The position numbers and the translations under genes are program-made. Shown piece after piece: positions 9,490 through 20,663 of a DNA stretch of 40,160 nt. Source of the DNA: Chara braunii. Taxonomy: Eukaryota; Streptophyta; Charophyceae; Charales; Characeae. Where the stretch lies: contig BFEA01000143.1 in assembly GCA_003427395.1 (NCBI GenBank), positions 2,945,006 through 2,985,165 on the forward strand. The letters run 5' to 3'. Below the pieces are notes generated by a model. It had not been told where the DNA came from. It saw only the letters and a program-made list of their open reading frames with translations, and did no database searches. How positions within the stretch are numbered: position 1 is the first letter of the stretch; each line of letters starts with the position of its first letter.

Positions 9490-12400
9490 GGGAAAACATG
9501 CCATTGATTTTATCTTATTCTTATTTTATTTTACTTTTGTGGAAGATTCGCCCAGTAAAAATAATAGAATGCAATTCGGTAAAAGTTGAGCTAAGCCGCA
9601 GTCGTGCGCTTGCTGGCCAGGCTTGGACCTGGACCAAGCGGCATTCCGTTGGAGCCGCATTCGTATGAGCGGATCTGTTGCGGGATTGTCGTAGAAAATT
9701 TGTGTCCCCTGCGGCACTACCAAGCCTGAAGTCAGGCCAAGCGACGGTACCGTGGTGCCTGGTGTACTGAGGCGGTACTCTCCCCGTTTTCTGGGACATG
9801 ACCCTGCGCATGTATGTATGAGCCAGCTGTCGGCCGACGGGAGGGTCACTTGGCCGTTACAAGAGGGACTAGGGTTTGACTTTAGAGTCAGTCTCAACAT
9901 GCACTTGGGGATAGACAAGTATGTGCTGTTAGTCAGCGCCGTGCGTGAAAGAGGAGGCGAGCGGCGCCGGTGGTGCAACTTTCCATGTTTTAGCTGAAGT
10001 TACCTCCCTGTTTTCGGCTCATTTTTCAATTTTTGTGAACGAGTGCTGGCGCAACGATTGCACTTGTGCAAAGACTAATTGTTGCCTATTGATGGGGAGA
10101 GATCTCCTTGACTCGACAAAGTGGTAATACTCTCCCCGATGTTCCAAACAGAAGGCACATTATGTTTCAGTGAGATTCTCCATACCCACGCTGAACGTTC
10201 GTTCGTTTTCCTTTTGTCACAACTTCGGCTAGGTTCACGGTAACAGTGCTTCTATTAATCTCGCCGCTGGTTGTTCTTGCTCGCCTGTCTATAAGTTGTC
10301 CTGCTGGTCAAGCTTTTGGGGACTTACGAGCTCAAAAGGGAATAATCTACTTATCTTATTGCTAATCATTGGTTAATTACCTTTTTCAAATTGAGCATCC
10401 TTGGATGGGGTTTATAGTGCATTCCACATATTTGGAGATGTCGGGCGACCCATCATTATGCTTATGCACAAACTGATAAACGAGAGGGGAACTATCAGAG
10501 AATCTAACTGATGTCATAAACCCAGGTTCATCAAGCACTGCTTGATCACTGTGGGGCGTGGTCAAGCTTGCAGCATGTAACAACTGAAAGTGTGCTCTAC
10601 AATGAAAGGTTCATTCGCGAGAATACGTAACTCAGGAAAGTCAAACGCGCGTAAGAAAGTGGGTAAGAGGAAAGAACGTGCGTTGTTCCCCTGGGTGTGG
10701 GAAAGAGCGGCAGCACCGTATGTGACAAACATGACAGTTGACGTGGCTACCCCTCCTTCGCAGATAAGCTGGCACAGTAGCCATTTGCTGATAGGGCAAT
10801 TCCCTGGTACTCGTAGGTGTCGTTAACGTGGTAACATCCTCGATCGCCATCCCTGGTGAAGTGATGAGTTTGAACCCGGCGGCGAGGACCGTGAGCAGCG
10901 GTAGGTTGAGACACGGACAAAGAAGTGTGGGGCGAGAGAGGACTGTGCGTTTGGTTGTTGAGTTGGGTGTGAACGGACAATTATGGCGAACACGCCTGGC
11001 TGCAGCTCATGATTAGACACGTTCATATCAGAATACGCGTGCAGAAAGAAAAAGAGGGAGTATACTCACACCATGTCCATCTGTATCTGGCCGTTGGAGT
11101 GGCTGCTCAAGGTTAAGCCCTTCAAAATGGGGCTGCCCAATAAGCAAAAGGGCGATGGAGAGTGTCAACGTGTGTGAGAAGGGAGGGGCTTCTCACTGGC
11201 GCACGAGACAGGCAAACAGTGGGAACTAGCGCATTGGCGGGCCGCAGAGGGCTAGCTCACGAAGGACCTGCGCACGCACGGGGAAGCTGATCGGGGCGGC
11301 TAATTAGGCATTCCGACAGCTAGTTAAGCATTGCGGGACGTACTAGAGGGAAGGGCATGGTCGGCGTCGAGATCTCTCGATTACCTGATGCTCCCTGCCT
11401 ACGGGAGGGGAGCGCACGCGGCAGTGAACAGGGACATTGTGCGCCCAAAGACCACAATCGATGCGTGCACCAGACGAGGTTGGGCTTTCCTCCATCAACC
11501 GTTCAATCGTTGACGAGCCCGAGTGTATAGAGGCACTCGCACCGCTAGGCTCCAACGTCACTCGTCAACGTACATACCTGGACCAGGCTCGGGTTACGTG
11601 CGGACACAGCAAGAGATGCACGAAAAAACTGTGACTGGAGGATCATCTTGGAGTGCTGATCGAGCACCCCGATCTAACAGCCGCGCCATCGCACTGAAAG
11701 TGTTATCAAATTATTGATTCAGATACCATGCACTAATTGGGATGTTAGCCTGGTTGTCACTCAATCGCATCAAAGGGCCAATCGGTCACGCACACTCGGA
11801 TCTGCTTCACGCAAGGAATACAAGAATGCTCGCTCTCACACGCCTTGATCAAATCAACGGTGGTGCAAGTAAGTGATCCTGAGGTAAGTGTACAAGGGAT
11901 TGCGTACACGGGGCGTGGAGGTGTACGCTCACCTTTCTTCTATACTCGAACCAGGACTAAATCTTGGTGACATACACAGACAAAGGGCATCAACCATGCC
12001 CGCCGCTGTAGGTGAGCCAGGGTCTGCTCCTAATCACACATCCGCACAGGGGTTTTCACGCTCCTGAAGGTTCCAAACACACACGAATCGGGACTCTTTC
12101 TCGGGCAGATGCGTGCGCAGCGGGATCTAATGAGAGATGATCAAGTGCAAGGATGAGAAATGTGATCTTGGTTGAGGTAAAAACGAATGAGAGGAGCTTG
12201 ACTAAGCTCAAGTGCACGAACGGTAACCAACGAGTGGTACGCTGGCCACGCACGGGATTCCAATCATATGTAAGAGGTGAGTACAATGCCAGGTAAGTCT
12301 GTCAAGTCACCCTCACTTGAGTCCGGCTGGCGCATTAGCACTCTGTGGAGCCAATCAAGGGAAGAGACTAATCATTGAATAACTGATCAGGACAGTAACA

Positions 12401-12640
12401 TGTAACCAATCATACGCGAATCCGAACGGTGAGGAGCGGCTATTAGAGGGAGAATTTGTCATCTTTCCGCGTTCTAGTTGCAGGTTCATTATTATTCCTT
12501 TAATCTGGAGAGCCATTGAACAAGGCTTCGGTTTACAGAGGGCTTGAAATATGGCAGTGGTCGTGGCACATTAAGTCTGTATGCTAGCGCACGCATACAC
12601 GCACAAGCACCAAGTTGCCCATACAAGGCTAAGGCCAAGG
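9490..12640. other. About 3.1 kb without recognisable genes
   Basis: Mixed-composition sequence. Short frames occur on both strands, all below about 150 codons and without domains. I see no terminal repeats, no RNA gene motif and no long tandem repeat. Splice-like GTAAGT/GTGAGT motifs occur (for example near 11870 and 12270), but no exon can be supported. Confidence 0.5.
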
Positions 12641-12689
12641 TGAGTTTACGGGAACGCGAGAACTGCCATTGGAGACGAAGTATGCACTC

Positions 12690-13035
12690 GTGCGGTGCGA
12701 ATTCCAAAACTGCCACTGAGGAAAGGCAAATTCCAGAAATGCCGTTCTCAACTGCACTATGAAATTTCCATGGTTCTCTAATTCGCTTCCTATTCCGTGG
12801 CTGCACCCGACTTCGAGCAGTGACAGAGAGAGAGAAAGTGAGAAAGGAAGAGAGACAAAAGGGCAAAGGAAATGAAGCGGCCTGGGTAAAGACCAAGATG
12901 ATGAGGCCGGTAAATTAGTTATCATATTCCTTTCAAACACTCGATCGTGCTTGCACGAATTCCAGAACTGCCATCGGGTCATCCAGAAATTCCAAAAGTG
13001 CCCCTGTCGAAATTTGCACTGAGATTCATATCGTT
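12690..13035. repeat. Diverged 85-90 bp direct repeat pair
   Basis: Block 12690-12770 and block 12944-13035 share the order CGTGCGGTGCGAATTCCAAA or its variant, AACTGCCA, a second AATTCCA(G/A)AA(A/G)TGCC, and TGCACT followed by GAAATTT-type sequence. A lone GAGAACTGCCATTGG at about 12658 belongs to the same motif family. The pair is separated by about 170 bp of unrelated sequence. Confidence 0.5.
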
Positions 13036-13804
13036 TCCTCATGAATTTTGCCCTCACTTCTGAGAGACAGGCCCCCCACGAGCTAGGTGCGATCTTCTTC
13101 AACCTGATGAGGGAATAAACTTCTTTCGACGGATCAGTGAGCTTCACCAATACCACAAAGTTCAGGAGTGTTGGCCACTGCGGATTCTTTGTGCAGTTAC
13201 CGTAAATTTTGATTGAATTGCCAAAACTAGCACTATTGTTCCTCAAACATTGTCACGTTGTTATACCCTTACCATTAACCTTTTGTTACTACACAGTGAG
13301 AGCCTATAACCGTGGCGTGGTAAGCCTATGCGAATGCGCGTATTCATTGTGTACAATGAAATAGGCAGACTATGCTATAACTAGTTAACACAGTGAGAGT
13401 CGTGTGATTGCAGCTACAACACAGTAACAATATGTTGTGAGGCCACAACACCAGCGTGGGAACTGAGGTTGTTAGGCACAACATGAGTACGCTGTGTGGG
13501 AGCCGTCTTGACATCAGACACGGTAAAACTTAGTCGGGCTCTGAGCTTCATAAACATCAATCTATGAGGAGCTCTAAGTTGCACCCCCGAGCTAACTCCA
13601 AGCAGCTCCTGGCCGAAATCGACAACAAGAACAACGATTCAGACCAGCGGGAGACTGTGACCTTGGCAAACTCAATGCAATTATAGAGTTCGGAGGGATC
13701 TGCATCCTCGGAGCCAGGAATCGGTAAACAATCCAGAACAAGCCAAAACCGCACACTCAGATTCAGATTCAGGCCCAATAAAACAGCGAAAATATACATA
13801 CTCA

Positions 13805-14600
13805 AGCTCGGTTCAGTTTCAGCAAGTTCATAGAAATCAGTTCCTTCTTAGCAAGTCCGATTTAATCTCAGTGAAATCAGTTCGATATCGGCGAGGTCAG
13901 TTTATTTTGAGTGAGTTCGTCTCAGGTTCAGTGAAGTCAATTTAATCTTAGTATTTCATATCGGACTCAGTGCTTTCAGTTCCGTCTCAGCAAATTCAAT
14001 CCGAGTTCAAAAATATCAGTTCAATCTCAATAATTTCACTTGGGATTCAGCGAACTCGATTCAGTCCTGACCAATTCAGTTCAATCTTGGAGTTCAGATC
14101 GAAGTGAGGTTTTCAGTGTAAGTTTCACCTCAGTTCTCGGTTCAGTATCAGTGAATTCATCTCAGTTTCAATAACCTAAGTTTTGTGAGCTCGCCCTCAT
14201 CTCAACAAATTCAGACCAGTTTCAACAAGTCTAGTTCAACATTGATCTCAGATCTAGGTGTGGCTTTTCAGGGAAAACTTCAGTTCAGTCTTCAGATCAG
14301 TTCCAGTAAGTTCACTACAGATACAAAGAGTTCAAATCAATCTCAGTAAGCTCAATTCAGCCTCGGTGGGTTCAGATCAACGGGTTCAGTTCAGCATTGA
14401 TTTCGGATTTAAGAGTGGCTTTCAGGGAAAGCTTCAGTTCAGGTCTCGGTTCAACTCTCAGTTCAGTTTCAGTAAATTCGATTCAGTCTGACTTTCAGTG
14501 AGTTCAATCTCAGTGAACCAATCACTAGGCTCAATTCGGTCTCAGTGACCCCGAACCCAATGAGCTCGATTTTCAGTTCCGGTAAGTTCAGATTGAGTTC
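13805..14600. repeat. Degenerate TTCAG-type minisatellite (about 0.8 kb)
   Basis: Thirty or more short units of the type (G)TTCAGTTTCAGTGAATTCA / TTCAATCTCAGT, with irregular length of about 20-28 bp. A longer unit is superimposed: blocks near 14090, 14232 and 14388 each carry a GTTCA start, a GATC(T/G)-type segment, TGGCTTTTCAGGGAAA or a related form, and CTTCAGTTCAG, about 150 bp apart. This is higher-order repeat structure. No coding function is supported. Confidence 0.75.
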
Positions 14601-14604
14601 TGGT

Positions 14605-14725
14605 AGCAGCCAGGGTGCTAATCACAACAGGCAATCCCGGTGACAGCAGCAAAGTGCTGGTCACAGCGGGCTCTCCTGGTGACAGCAGTAACAGCTTATA
14701 TCACAACAAGTGTTCTTGGTGACAT
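14605..14725. repeat. 39 bp tandem repeat, about 3 units
   Basis: GGTGACAGCAG(C/T)AA units with TCACA(A/G)C(A/G) in the middle start near 14602, 14638 and 14678, with a partial unit at about 14717. It directly abuts the TTCAG minisatellite. Confidence 0.6.
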
Positions 14726-15440
14726 CAGAACTCAATAAGACTGATCGGATAATAAGTGAGCAATTTTTAAAAAAATAGCAACTATGTGAGTATTGCAGAC
14801 TCAATGCAAGACTTTCTTGAGCATTGACAGATATGTTGAGAAGAAGACTCAGGACTTGAGCACAGTCATAAGATGCAAGCCGCAACAGATCTCCTCTTGA
14901 GTACAGGACCGCATCAAGCGGAACCGCTTAAGGACCACTTGACATCATATTAACCATTGTCTGATATCTGAGTGCGATATCATCTTCAGAGGGAAGAGAG
15001 AGAGCTAACTACAATGACAATGGTTCTATGACTTATCCGTTTATTTGTCGCCTTAATGCGATAAATAGCTCTCCTGTTCTCTCACATGATCATCGATCTT
15101 GTCTTTGCCTTGAATCAATCAGTCTTGCTTCTTGCATTGCCATGCTCGATGTTTGCATTCTTTAATGAATTTGTCACAGTTCTCAAAATCAGATTGACAC
15201 AATTGATGCATGCATAGCACTCTATAATTTTATGATTATTACCTGCATGATTCTTTGCTGTTCCGAATCAAAATAAAAAATTCCTAAGACCGGGGACCGA
15301 CGAAGACCGCATTCGAAGGGTCTCGCTCGAAGCCGTACGCACACAACAGGAAGGGGTTTGCTTTATTTCTTTATCTATTGCAGACGCATACAAAATCTTG
15401 CGTGACAGCCTGTTGGCTTTCTGGTCGCCTGAAGAGGCCT
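14726..15440. other. No recognisable gene
   Basis: AT-leaning unique sequence with no open frame above about 75 codons and no terminal repeats detected. It separates two large repeat arrays. Confidence 0.45.
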
Positions 15441-15449
15441 GACTAGAAA

Positions 15450-17040
15450 AAATGCGACGACGTGCAGCCGACCTCGTCTCCTCTTCTTCTTCTTCTTCAC
15501 TCCTCCTCCTCCTCCTCTTCCTCCTCCTCCTCCTCTCCTCTTCTTCTTCTTCTCTCCTCCTCCTTATTTCATCTTCTTTTCTCTCCTCCTCATTTCGTCT
15601 TCTTTTCTCTCCTCCTCCTCCTCTCATCTTTGTCTTCTTCTCTCCTCCTCCTCATTTCGTCTTCTTGTTTTCCCTCCTCATCCTCCACCAACTTTTTTTT
15701 TTTTTTTTTCCCTCGTCATCGCCAGACACAACCGGCACCTCCTCCTCCTCCTCTGGTCTTCTTCTCCTCCTCTCCTCCTCTTCCTCCTCATTTCGTCTTC
15801 TTTTCTCTCCTCCTCTCGTCTTCTTCTTCTTTTCTCCTTCTCCTCCTCTCGTTTTCTTCTTCTTGCTCCTCATTTCTTCTTTTCTCTCCTCCTCCTCTCA
15901 TCTTCCTCTTCTTCTCTCCTCCTCCTCCTCTCGCCTTCTTCTTCTCATCTCCTCTTCCTCCTCATTTCATCTTCTTCTCTTCTCTCCTCCTCCCCCCCCG
16001 TCCTCATTCCGTCTTCTTCTTTTCTCTCCTCCTCCTCCTCCTCCTCTTCCTGTCTTCTTCTTCTCTCCTCCTCATTTCGTCTACTTCTTTTCTCTCTTCC
16101 TCCTCCTCTCGTCTTCTTCTTCTTCTCTCCTCCTCCTCTTCCACATTTCTTCTTGTTTTCCCTCCTCCTCCATCGGCATTTTTTTTTCCCCTCGTCATCG
16201 CCAGACAATCGGCAGCTCCTCCTCCTCCTCCTCCTCCTCCTCTCGTCTTTTTCTTTTTCTCTTCTCCTCCTCCATCTCCTCCTCTTGTCGTCTTCTTCTT
16301 CACCCCTCTTCTTCATCCTCCTCATTTCGCCACCTTCTTCTTCTCTCCTCCTCCTCCACCTCTCGTCTTCTTCTTCTTATCTCCTCATTTCGTCTTCTTG
16401 TTTCCCCCCCTCCTCCTCCTCCTCCTCCACCTCTCGTCTTCTTCTTCTTATCTCCTCATTTCGTCTTCTTGTTTTCCCCCCTCCTCCTCCTCCTCCTCCA
16501 TCGGCCTTTTTTTTTTCCCCCTAGTCATATTCAGACAATCGGCAACTCCTCCTCCTCCTCCTCCTCCTCCTCCTCCTCCTCCTCCTCCCGTCGTTCTTCT
16601 TTTCCGCCTCCTCTTCCTCCTCCTCTTCCTCATTTGATCTTCTTCGCTTCTCTGCTCTCCTCTCCTCCTCCTCCTCCTCCAGCGGCCTTTTTTTTTTCTC
16701 GGCATTGCCATACAGAACTGGCAGCTCCTCCCCCTCCTCCTCCTCCTCCTCCTCCTCCGCCTCCTCCGCCTCCTACTCTCCTCTTTTTTTTTTCTTCTGC
16801 TCGAACAATAGAAGGGAAGCGGGCAGACTGCAATTCTTCTTTTCTTCTCTTCTCCTCCTCCTCCTCCTCCTCTCTTCTTCTTCTTCTTCTTCTCTCCTCC
16901 TCCACCTACTTTTGTCTTCTCCTTCTCTCCTCCTCCTCCTCCTCCTCCTCGTCCTCTTATTATTATTTTCTTTCTCCGTCATCCCCAGACACTACCTGCA
17001 GTTCCTCCTCCTCCTCTAACCCCTCCTCTCAGCGAACTGG
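15450..17040. repeat. 1.6 kb polypyrimidine tract with recurring spacer
   Basis: Almost pure C+T on the plus strand, built of TCC and TTC triplets. A non-pyrimidine spacer recurs: a T-run, then CCTCGTCATCGCCAGACA, then A(A/T)CGGCA(C/G)CTCC, near 15690, 16183, 16506, 16690 and, diverged, 16975. The tract is therefore a decayed higher-order array of units about 180-490 bp long, not a plain microsatellite. Long frames here (up to 531 codons of Ser/Leu/Phe/Pro) follow from the triplet repeat and are not genes. Confidence 0.85.
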
Positions 17041-17209
17041 CTGCTAAAACACACCCTTTTACGGTTTTACCCCTTGACAAACCCCCCGTCCCCACACCCC
17101 CCTCCCCCAACACACATGCCTTTCACAAGTTTCTCTGCGGATTTGGGCTCCTCTCAGCGAGCGCCGTCTAACCCCATCTTCAAAAAAAAATAAAAAATTG
17201 ATCGTCTGG

Positions 17210-17383
17210 TTTTGCCGGACGGACCCCCCCCCCCGTCTGTCTGGCCCGGTCCATCAGGCCCGGGTGTCGGCCTAACCCAGTAGAAATCAACAAACCTATT
17301 GCATAGCTTTAACATAAAAACCCCAAAGAACACAATACACACGATCAGACTGAGAACACCGTACACACACACACACACAAAAA

Positions 17384-17418
<35 letters not shown>

Positions 17419-17420
17419 AG
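17210..17420. repeat. C-run, (CA)n and A-run cluster
   Basis: A C-run lies at about 17225-17235, (CA)n blocks at about 17363-17397, and a long A-run follows to 17419. The A-run could be a retroposon tail, but no body is recognisable upstream. Confidence 0.6.
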
Positions 17421-17544
17421 GTTTGGGAGGCTGATTTGTGATGTGCCGGCATCCCACGCATCAAACGTTCGTTGAAAAGTATCACTATGGCCCAACCACT
17501 TCCCTCCTACTCTCAGACGAAGGACAGTGCCCAACCTTTAGCAC

Positions 17545-17617
17545 AACACTCGGTTAGTTCTGGGACTTGGGACTTGGGCGACACCCAAGTCTCAAGTCCC
17601 AGAACTAACCGGGTGTT
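17545..17617. repeat. Near-perfect 34 bp hairpin
   Basis: The left arm 17545-17578 and right arm 17584-17617 are complementary at 32 of 34 positions around a 5-base loop. The arm contains an internal GGGACTTGGGACTTGGG duplication. No flanking gene is identified, so a terminator role is not supported. A short foldback element is more likely. Confidence 0.75.
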
Positions 17618-17877
17618 CCCATCACACGCTGCTCCCCGCGAATAAGATCAGAGCCATCGCACACACACAAGAAAAGAAAAAAGAGAAAAAAGACGTTCAG
17701 GTGCGGCGGTGCAGGTAGATTTGCTGGCTGGACTTGGTTTCCAGCAGGTCCCCCTTGCTTGCAAAGTTTTTGTTTTTTTTCCCGAATCCGTTTTTTTCTT
17801 TCTTTTTAAAAAACAGTTCGGTGGCCTTGAAATATCGCCATTGAACTGACCGGCCTCAGGACATTGTGAATCGTTGC

Positions 17878-17937
17878 AATTTTACTTACCTGCTTCCAGT
17901 GGAGTTCGAACCCCACTGGAAGCAGGTAAGCAAAATT
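17878..17937. repeat. Near-perfect 25 bp hairpin with GTTCGAAC loop
   Basis: The arms 17878-17902 and 17913-17937 match at 24 of 25 positions. The loop AGTTCGAACC reads on the minus strand as part of GGGGTTCGAACTCC, a tRNA T-arm/B-box-like string. A third, partial copy of the arm (CAGTGGAAGCAGG) follows at 17942. Confidence 0.7.
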
Positions 17938-17982
17938 ACGACAGTGGAAGCAGGAAACTTAGGAAAGTTAAATTATAACACT

Positions 17983-18050
17983 GGGACCAACTTGAGTCTG
18001 TAATTTCAACAGTTCAGGGGTGTACCAACTGAGCTAGACCAGTTGGTCCC
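17983..18050 (-). mobile_element. tRNA-derived sequence (SINE head or tRNA pseudogene)
   Basis: Read on the minus strand it starts GGGACCAACT and ends AGTTGGTCCC, a complementary acceptor-like stem. Inside is TAGCTCAGTTGGTA, the D-arm/A-box consensus of tRNAs. A regular T-arm is missing inside the 68 bases; the best B-box-like string on that strand is in the hairpin loop at about 17900. It does not fold as a standard tRNA, so it is a pseudogene or tRNA-derived element. Confidence 0.45.
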
Positions 18051-18071
18051 TCCTTGCGCGCCAGGTTCGCC

Positions 18072-18250
18072 ACCAACAGATTGCAGAGTTAAACCTCTAG
18101 TCCGACCAACAGATTGCAGAGTTCAACCTCCAGTCCGATCCTGGGTGCAGTTCATTTTGCCCCTCTGTCTGTGTTCTTTGACTGGGATCACCTCACAACT
18201 CACCAAGTGTCTTCATTTTGCCCCTCTCTCTGTGTTCTTTGACTGGGCCT
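18072..18250. repeat. Two adjacent short tandem duplications
   Basis: ACCAACAGATTGCAGAGTT begins at 18072 and again at 18105 (33 bp period). TTCATTTTGCCCCTCT begins at 18151 and again at 18212 (61 bp period), including GTGTTCTTTGACTGGG in both. Differences are few, so these duplications are recent. Confidence 0.75.
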
Positions 18251-18465
18251 CACCGCACGACCACCTCTGAGAATGTACATTCACATATAACGTGATCAAG
18301 TATGCCTGCCATGGTCTTTGTCGTTTAAATTTGGTAAGTGCCACTGCAAGGCCTTGCTTGCTCGTGTCCTTTCAGCACTGTTCAAGGGAAAGTGTCTCAA
18401 AAGCTCGTAGCTGCATTACCAAAACTCAAGGATTCAGAAGGGGACGCTGTAGATCTGGTTCATGG

Positions 18466-18468
<3 letters not shown>

Positions 18469-18520
<52 letters not shown>
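18469..18520. repeat. (CT)n microsatellite
   Basis: An uninterrupted CT dinucleotide run. Confidence 0.95.
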
Positions 18521-18523
<3 letters not shown>

Positions 18524-18594
18524 GGAAATCTGGTCAATGCATCTTCACCTGCATGCCCTTTCTTGTCTCCCTGAGTTGTGCCAATCAGTGAGCA

Positions 18595-19230
18595 ATGTGT
18601 TCCCGTCCTGGCTCACACTTCAGCTTGGTTGGGATGCCGCCAAATCTCTCTACAGCCGTGGATCCTGACCTCATCTCTTCTTTGAGATTATGAAGAAGGG
18701 GCAGAGCTTGTCCATCGATCTTCGACCCCACCCCGCCCCCTCCCCACACACACACTCTTTCCGTCCTCCTCAAGTCATGCCGATTTTCCGCATGCAGTTC
18801 CGCATGCAATTCCGCCGTCCCACATTGTGTTCCCGCCTTCTTCTGCAGAAATGCAGCACCGATCTGATCCGTCCATCTTTGCCTGCCCTTTGCGTCCGCG
18901 AGTCATGCCACCTCTTCACATTTTCCAATCATTCCCTCTCCCGTTGTGTTTCCATGCTTCTCTCCGCAGATTGTGATCAACTCTCAACTGATCAGAGACG
19001 ATTGGCAGTGATCCATCCGTCTCTGCTGGCCCTTTGCCATTTTGCGCCACCCCGTCGAGGCATGCCAGTCTTTCTGATGTGACGGGCTTCCCTTTCAATC
19101 CGGAAAGAACTGGTCGGAGCTGCTGTGCCATCTGTGCCTGCCCTTTGCCTGCTCAAGTTCCGTCACCCCCTCTATGCTCTGAGAAACAGAAAAAGTACGC
19201 TGACTGGTCTATCCATCTTCGCCTGCAGGA
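18595..19230. repeat. Degenerate 120-160 bp tandem array (about 4 units)
   Basis: Recurring landmarks appear in the same order: (A/T)TGTGTTCCCGCC or GTTGTGTTTCC, a CTTCT-CTGCAGA-type segment, GATC(C/T)GTCCATCT, and TGCCTGCCCTTTGC with a CATGCCA(C/G) end. Landmarks fall near 18597, 18830, 18940 and 19090, with the CCCTTTGC element near 18888, 19028 and 19138. Divergence is high. Confidence 0.45.
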
Positions 19231-19233
19231 CAG

Positions 19234-19236
<3 letters not shown>

Positions 19237-19265
<29 letters not shown>

Positions 19266-20525
19266 CGCTCGAGTTGATCTGCTAGCCTTTCGTATGCAAT
19301 TTGTTTCCATCCAATCTTGAGCTTGTTTCTTTAGATTAAAAAAATCAAGTTAAATAAACATCATTTCAGCCTCGTGCAGGGCCCATGATAACCTGGCTAT
19401 CTTACAGTGCAGAAAACAAACGAAAGACAATTCCGTTCAATTTCAACTGAAATGAAAGACACTGGAAAGAGCTATAAGAAAGAAGAAGAAATGAGAATGG
19501 AAGGAGACAGAGACAATGACCAGCAGGAAGGACCAATGTCAATCCTCCTCCAACTCGCCAACATTTTCATCCTCCAATTACTCCACCAAACCTCTCATTA
19601 ATGATAACAATAATAAGAACATTGAAAGAACAATCCAGAACCAATGTCTGAATCCTCTCCTTACTTTCCAGTCTCTCAAGAAGTCCACCATAGACATCCT
19701 ACCCCTCCTTCCCCTTCTCGGTATATCCAGTGGCTATGGCGGACCATCGGAGCTCGGCTCCGATGTCTCTCTAACTATGGCCACCATGCCTACTTCCACC
19801 CCTGAGGTCTTCCTTCAGGTGCCACCCCACTTGGTGCCTTCCAGATGCAGTGCCAACCAAGAACACGAGTATGCAGACCACCAAAAACCAAGGTAAGCTC
19901 CTCCTTCACTCTCGTTCTCCTCTTTCTTCCTCCTCCTCCTCCTCTTTCTACTTCTTCCTCCCTCAGTGCACCATAGCCGAGGTGGAAGGCCAAGTGCGCC
20001 TTCTTCCTCGCCCGGCGCTGCTGCAGCTGGGTGGTCACTCCAGCAGCATGCACCCAACCCGCACGGCCGCAAATCAGGCTGAGCCCTTCGCCTCCTCACT
20101 TGATATATCAGCGAAGTTCCTGCTCATGCGGTTGCTTCTCGGCCCCACCGCCTCCAAGTCTACCTGGTACCTCCCGGAATCGGAGGGAACATCATTACAG
20201 TGTCTGATATTCCCCTCCGCAGGCTCTACATTCAGACTACTAGACCGGTACCTCTGCACTCTAAGCCTACCGGACTCCTAAATTCTACATCGGCCTCTAA
20301 TGGTACTAACGTTTTCTTTTTTTTTGCTTTCTTTTTTTTCGTCCTACCTCCCGCTACTTGAGTGTTCCAGCCTCTGCGGGCCTGCGGGCCTACCCCTCTT
20401 GCGACCTGCACATCGACACGGCCACTGGTAAGTACCGGGCCCACGGGCCTTTCCAGCACACAGCACACACTCATGCAATCATACGGGCAGGCAATCACAC
20501 GCTAACTCAGCAATCATGGACACAT
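19237..20525. other. Poly(T) run followed by 1.2 kb without recognisable gene
   Basis: A 27-base T-run at 19237-19263 opens the stretch. The rest holds short frames, a GAAAGA-rich patch (19430-19520), a CTCCTCCTCC patch near 19930 and T-runs near 20310-20340. The plus-strand frame 19850-20281 (143 codons) shows no domain. Confidence 0.45.
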
Positions 20526-20622
20526 ACATGCTCAGAAATCTCTGCAAAATTGTTCCAATTTTAACGGATGCCCCGATGGATGACGCACACAAATAAATCG
20601 AGAAACGGACCAAACAGTCCGC
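20526..20622 (+). pseudogene. U6 snRNA retrocopy with inverted 5' half
   Basis: 20576-20612 matches the 3' half of plant U6 in sense orientation (GGATGACGCACACAAATAAA, then TCGAGAAACGGACCAAA), ending near a T6 run at 20614-20619. Immediately upstream, about 20526-20575 is the 5' part of U6 in antisense orientation: its complement reads GGGGCATCCGTTAAAATTGG, then AAC and CAGAGA. The halves meet near 20575. A 5' inversion of this kind is a known product of twin priming during LINE-type target-primed reverse transcription. The copy cannot give functional U6. Confidence 0.7.
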
Positions 20623-20663
20623 TTTTTTCTGAATTTTCAAGGGGGAAAAGAAAAGAAATCTCC

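Noticed and set aside
8931-9668. 245-codon plus-strand frame
   Set aside because: It follows the 90-99 bp tandem repeat with Ser/Pro/Arg bias. No domain, start context or neighbour supports a gene.
13805-15450. LTR retrotransposon with the minisatellite as internal repeat
   Set aside because: No pair of long terminal repeats, primer-binding site, or gag or pol text was found on either side.
15452-17047. 531-codon plus-strand open frame
   Set aside because: It is a product of TCC/TTC triplet repeats, giving Ser, Leu, Phe and Pro only. Long frames also exist in the other phases and on the opposite strand over the same tract.
17983-18050. Functional tRNA gene
   Set aside because: The D-arm and an acceptor-like stem are present, but no proper T-arm or anticodon arm fits within the 68 bases.
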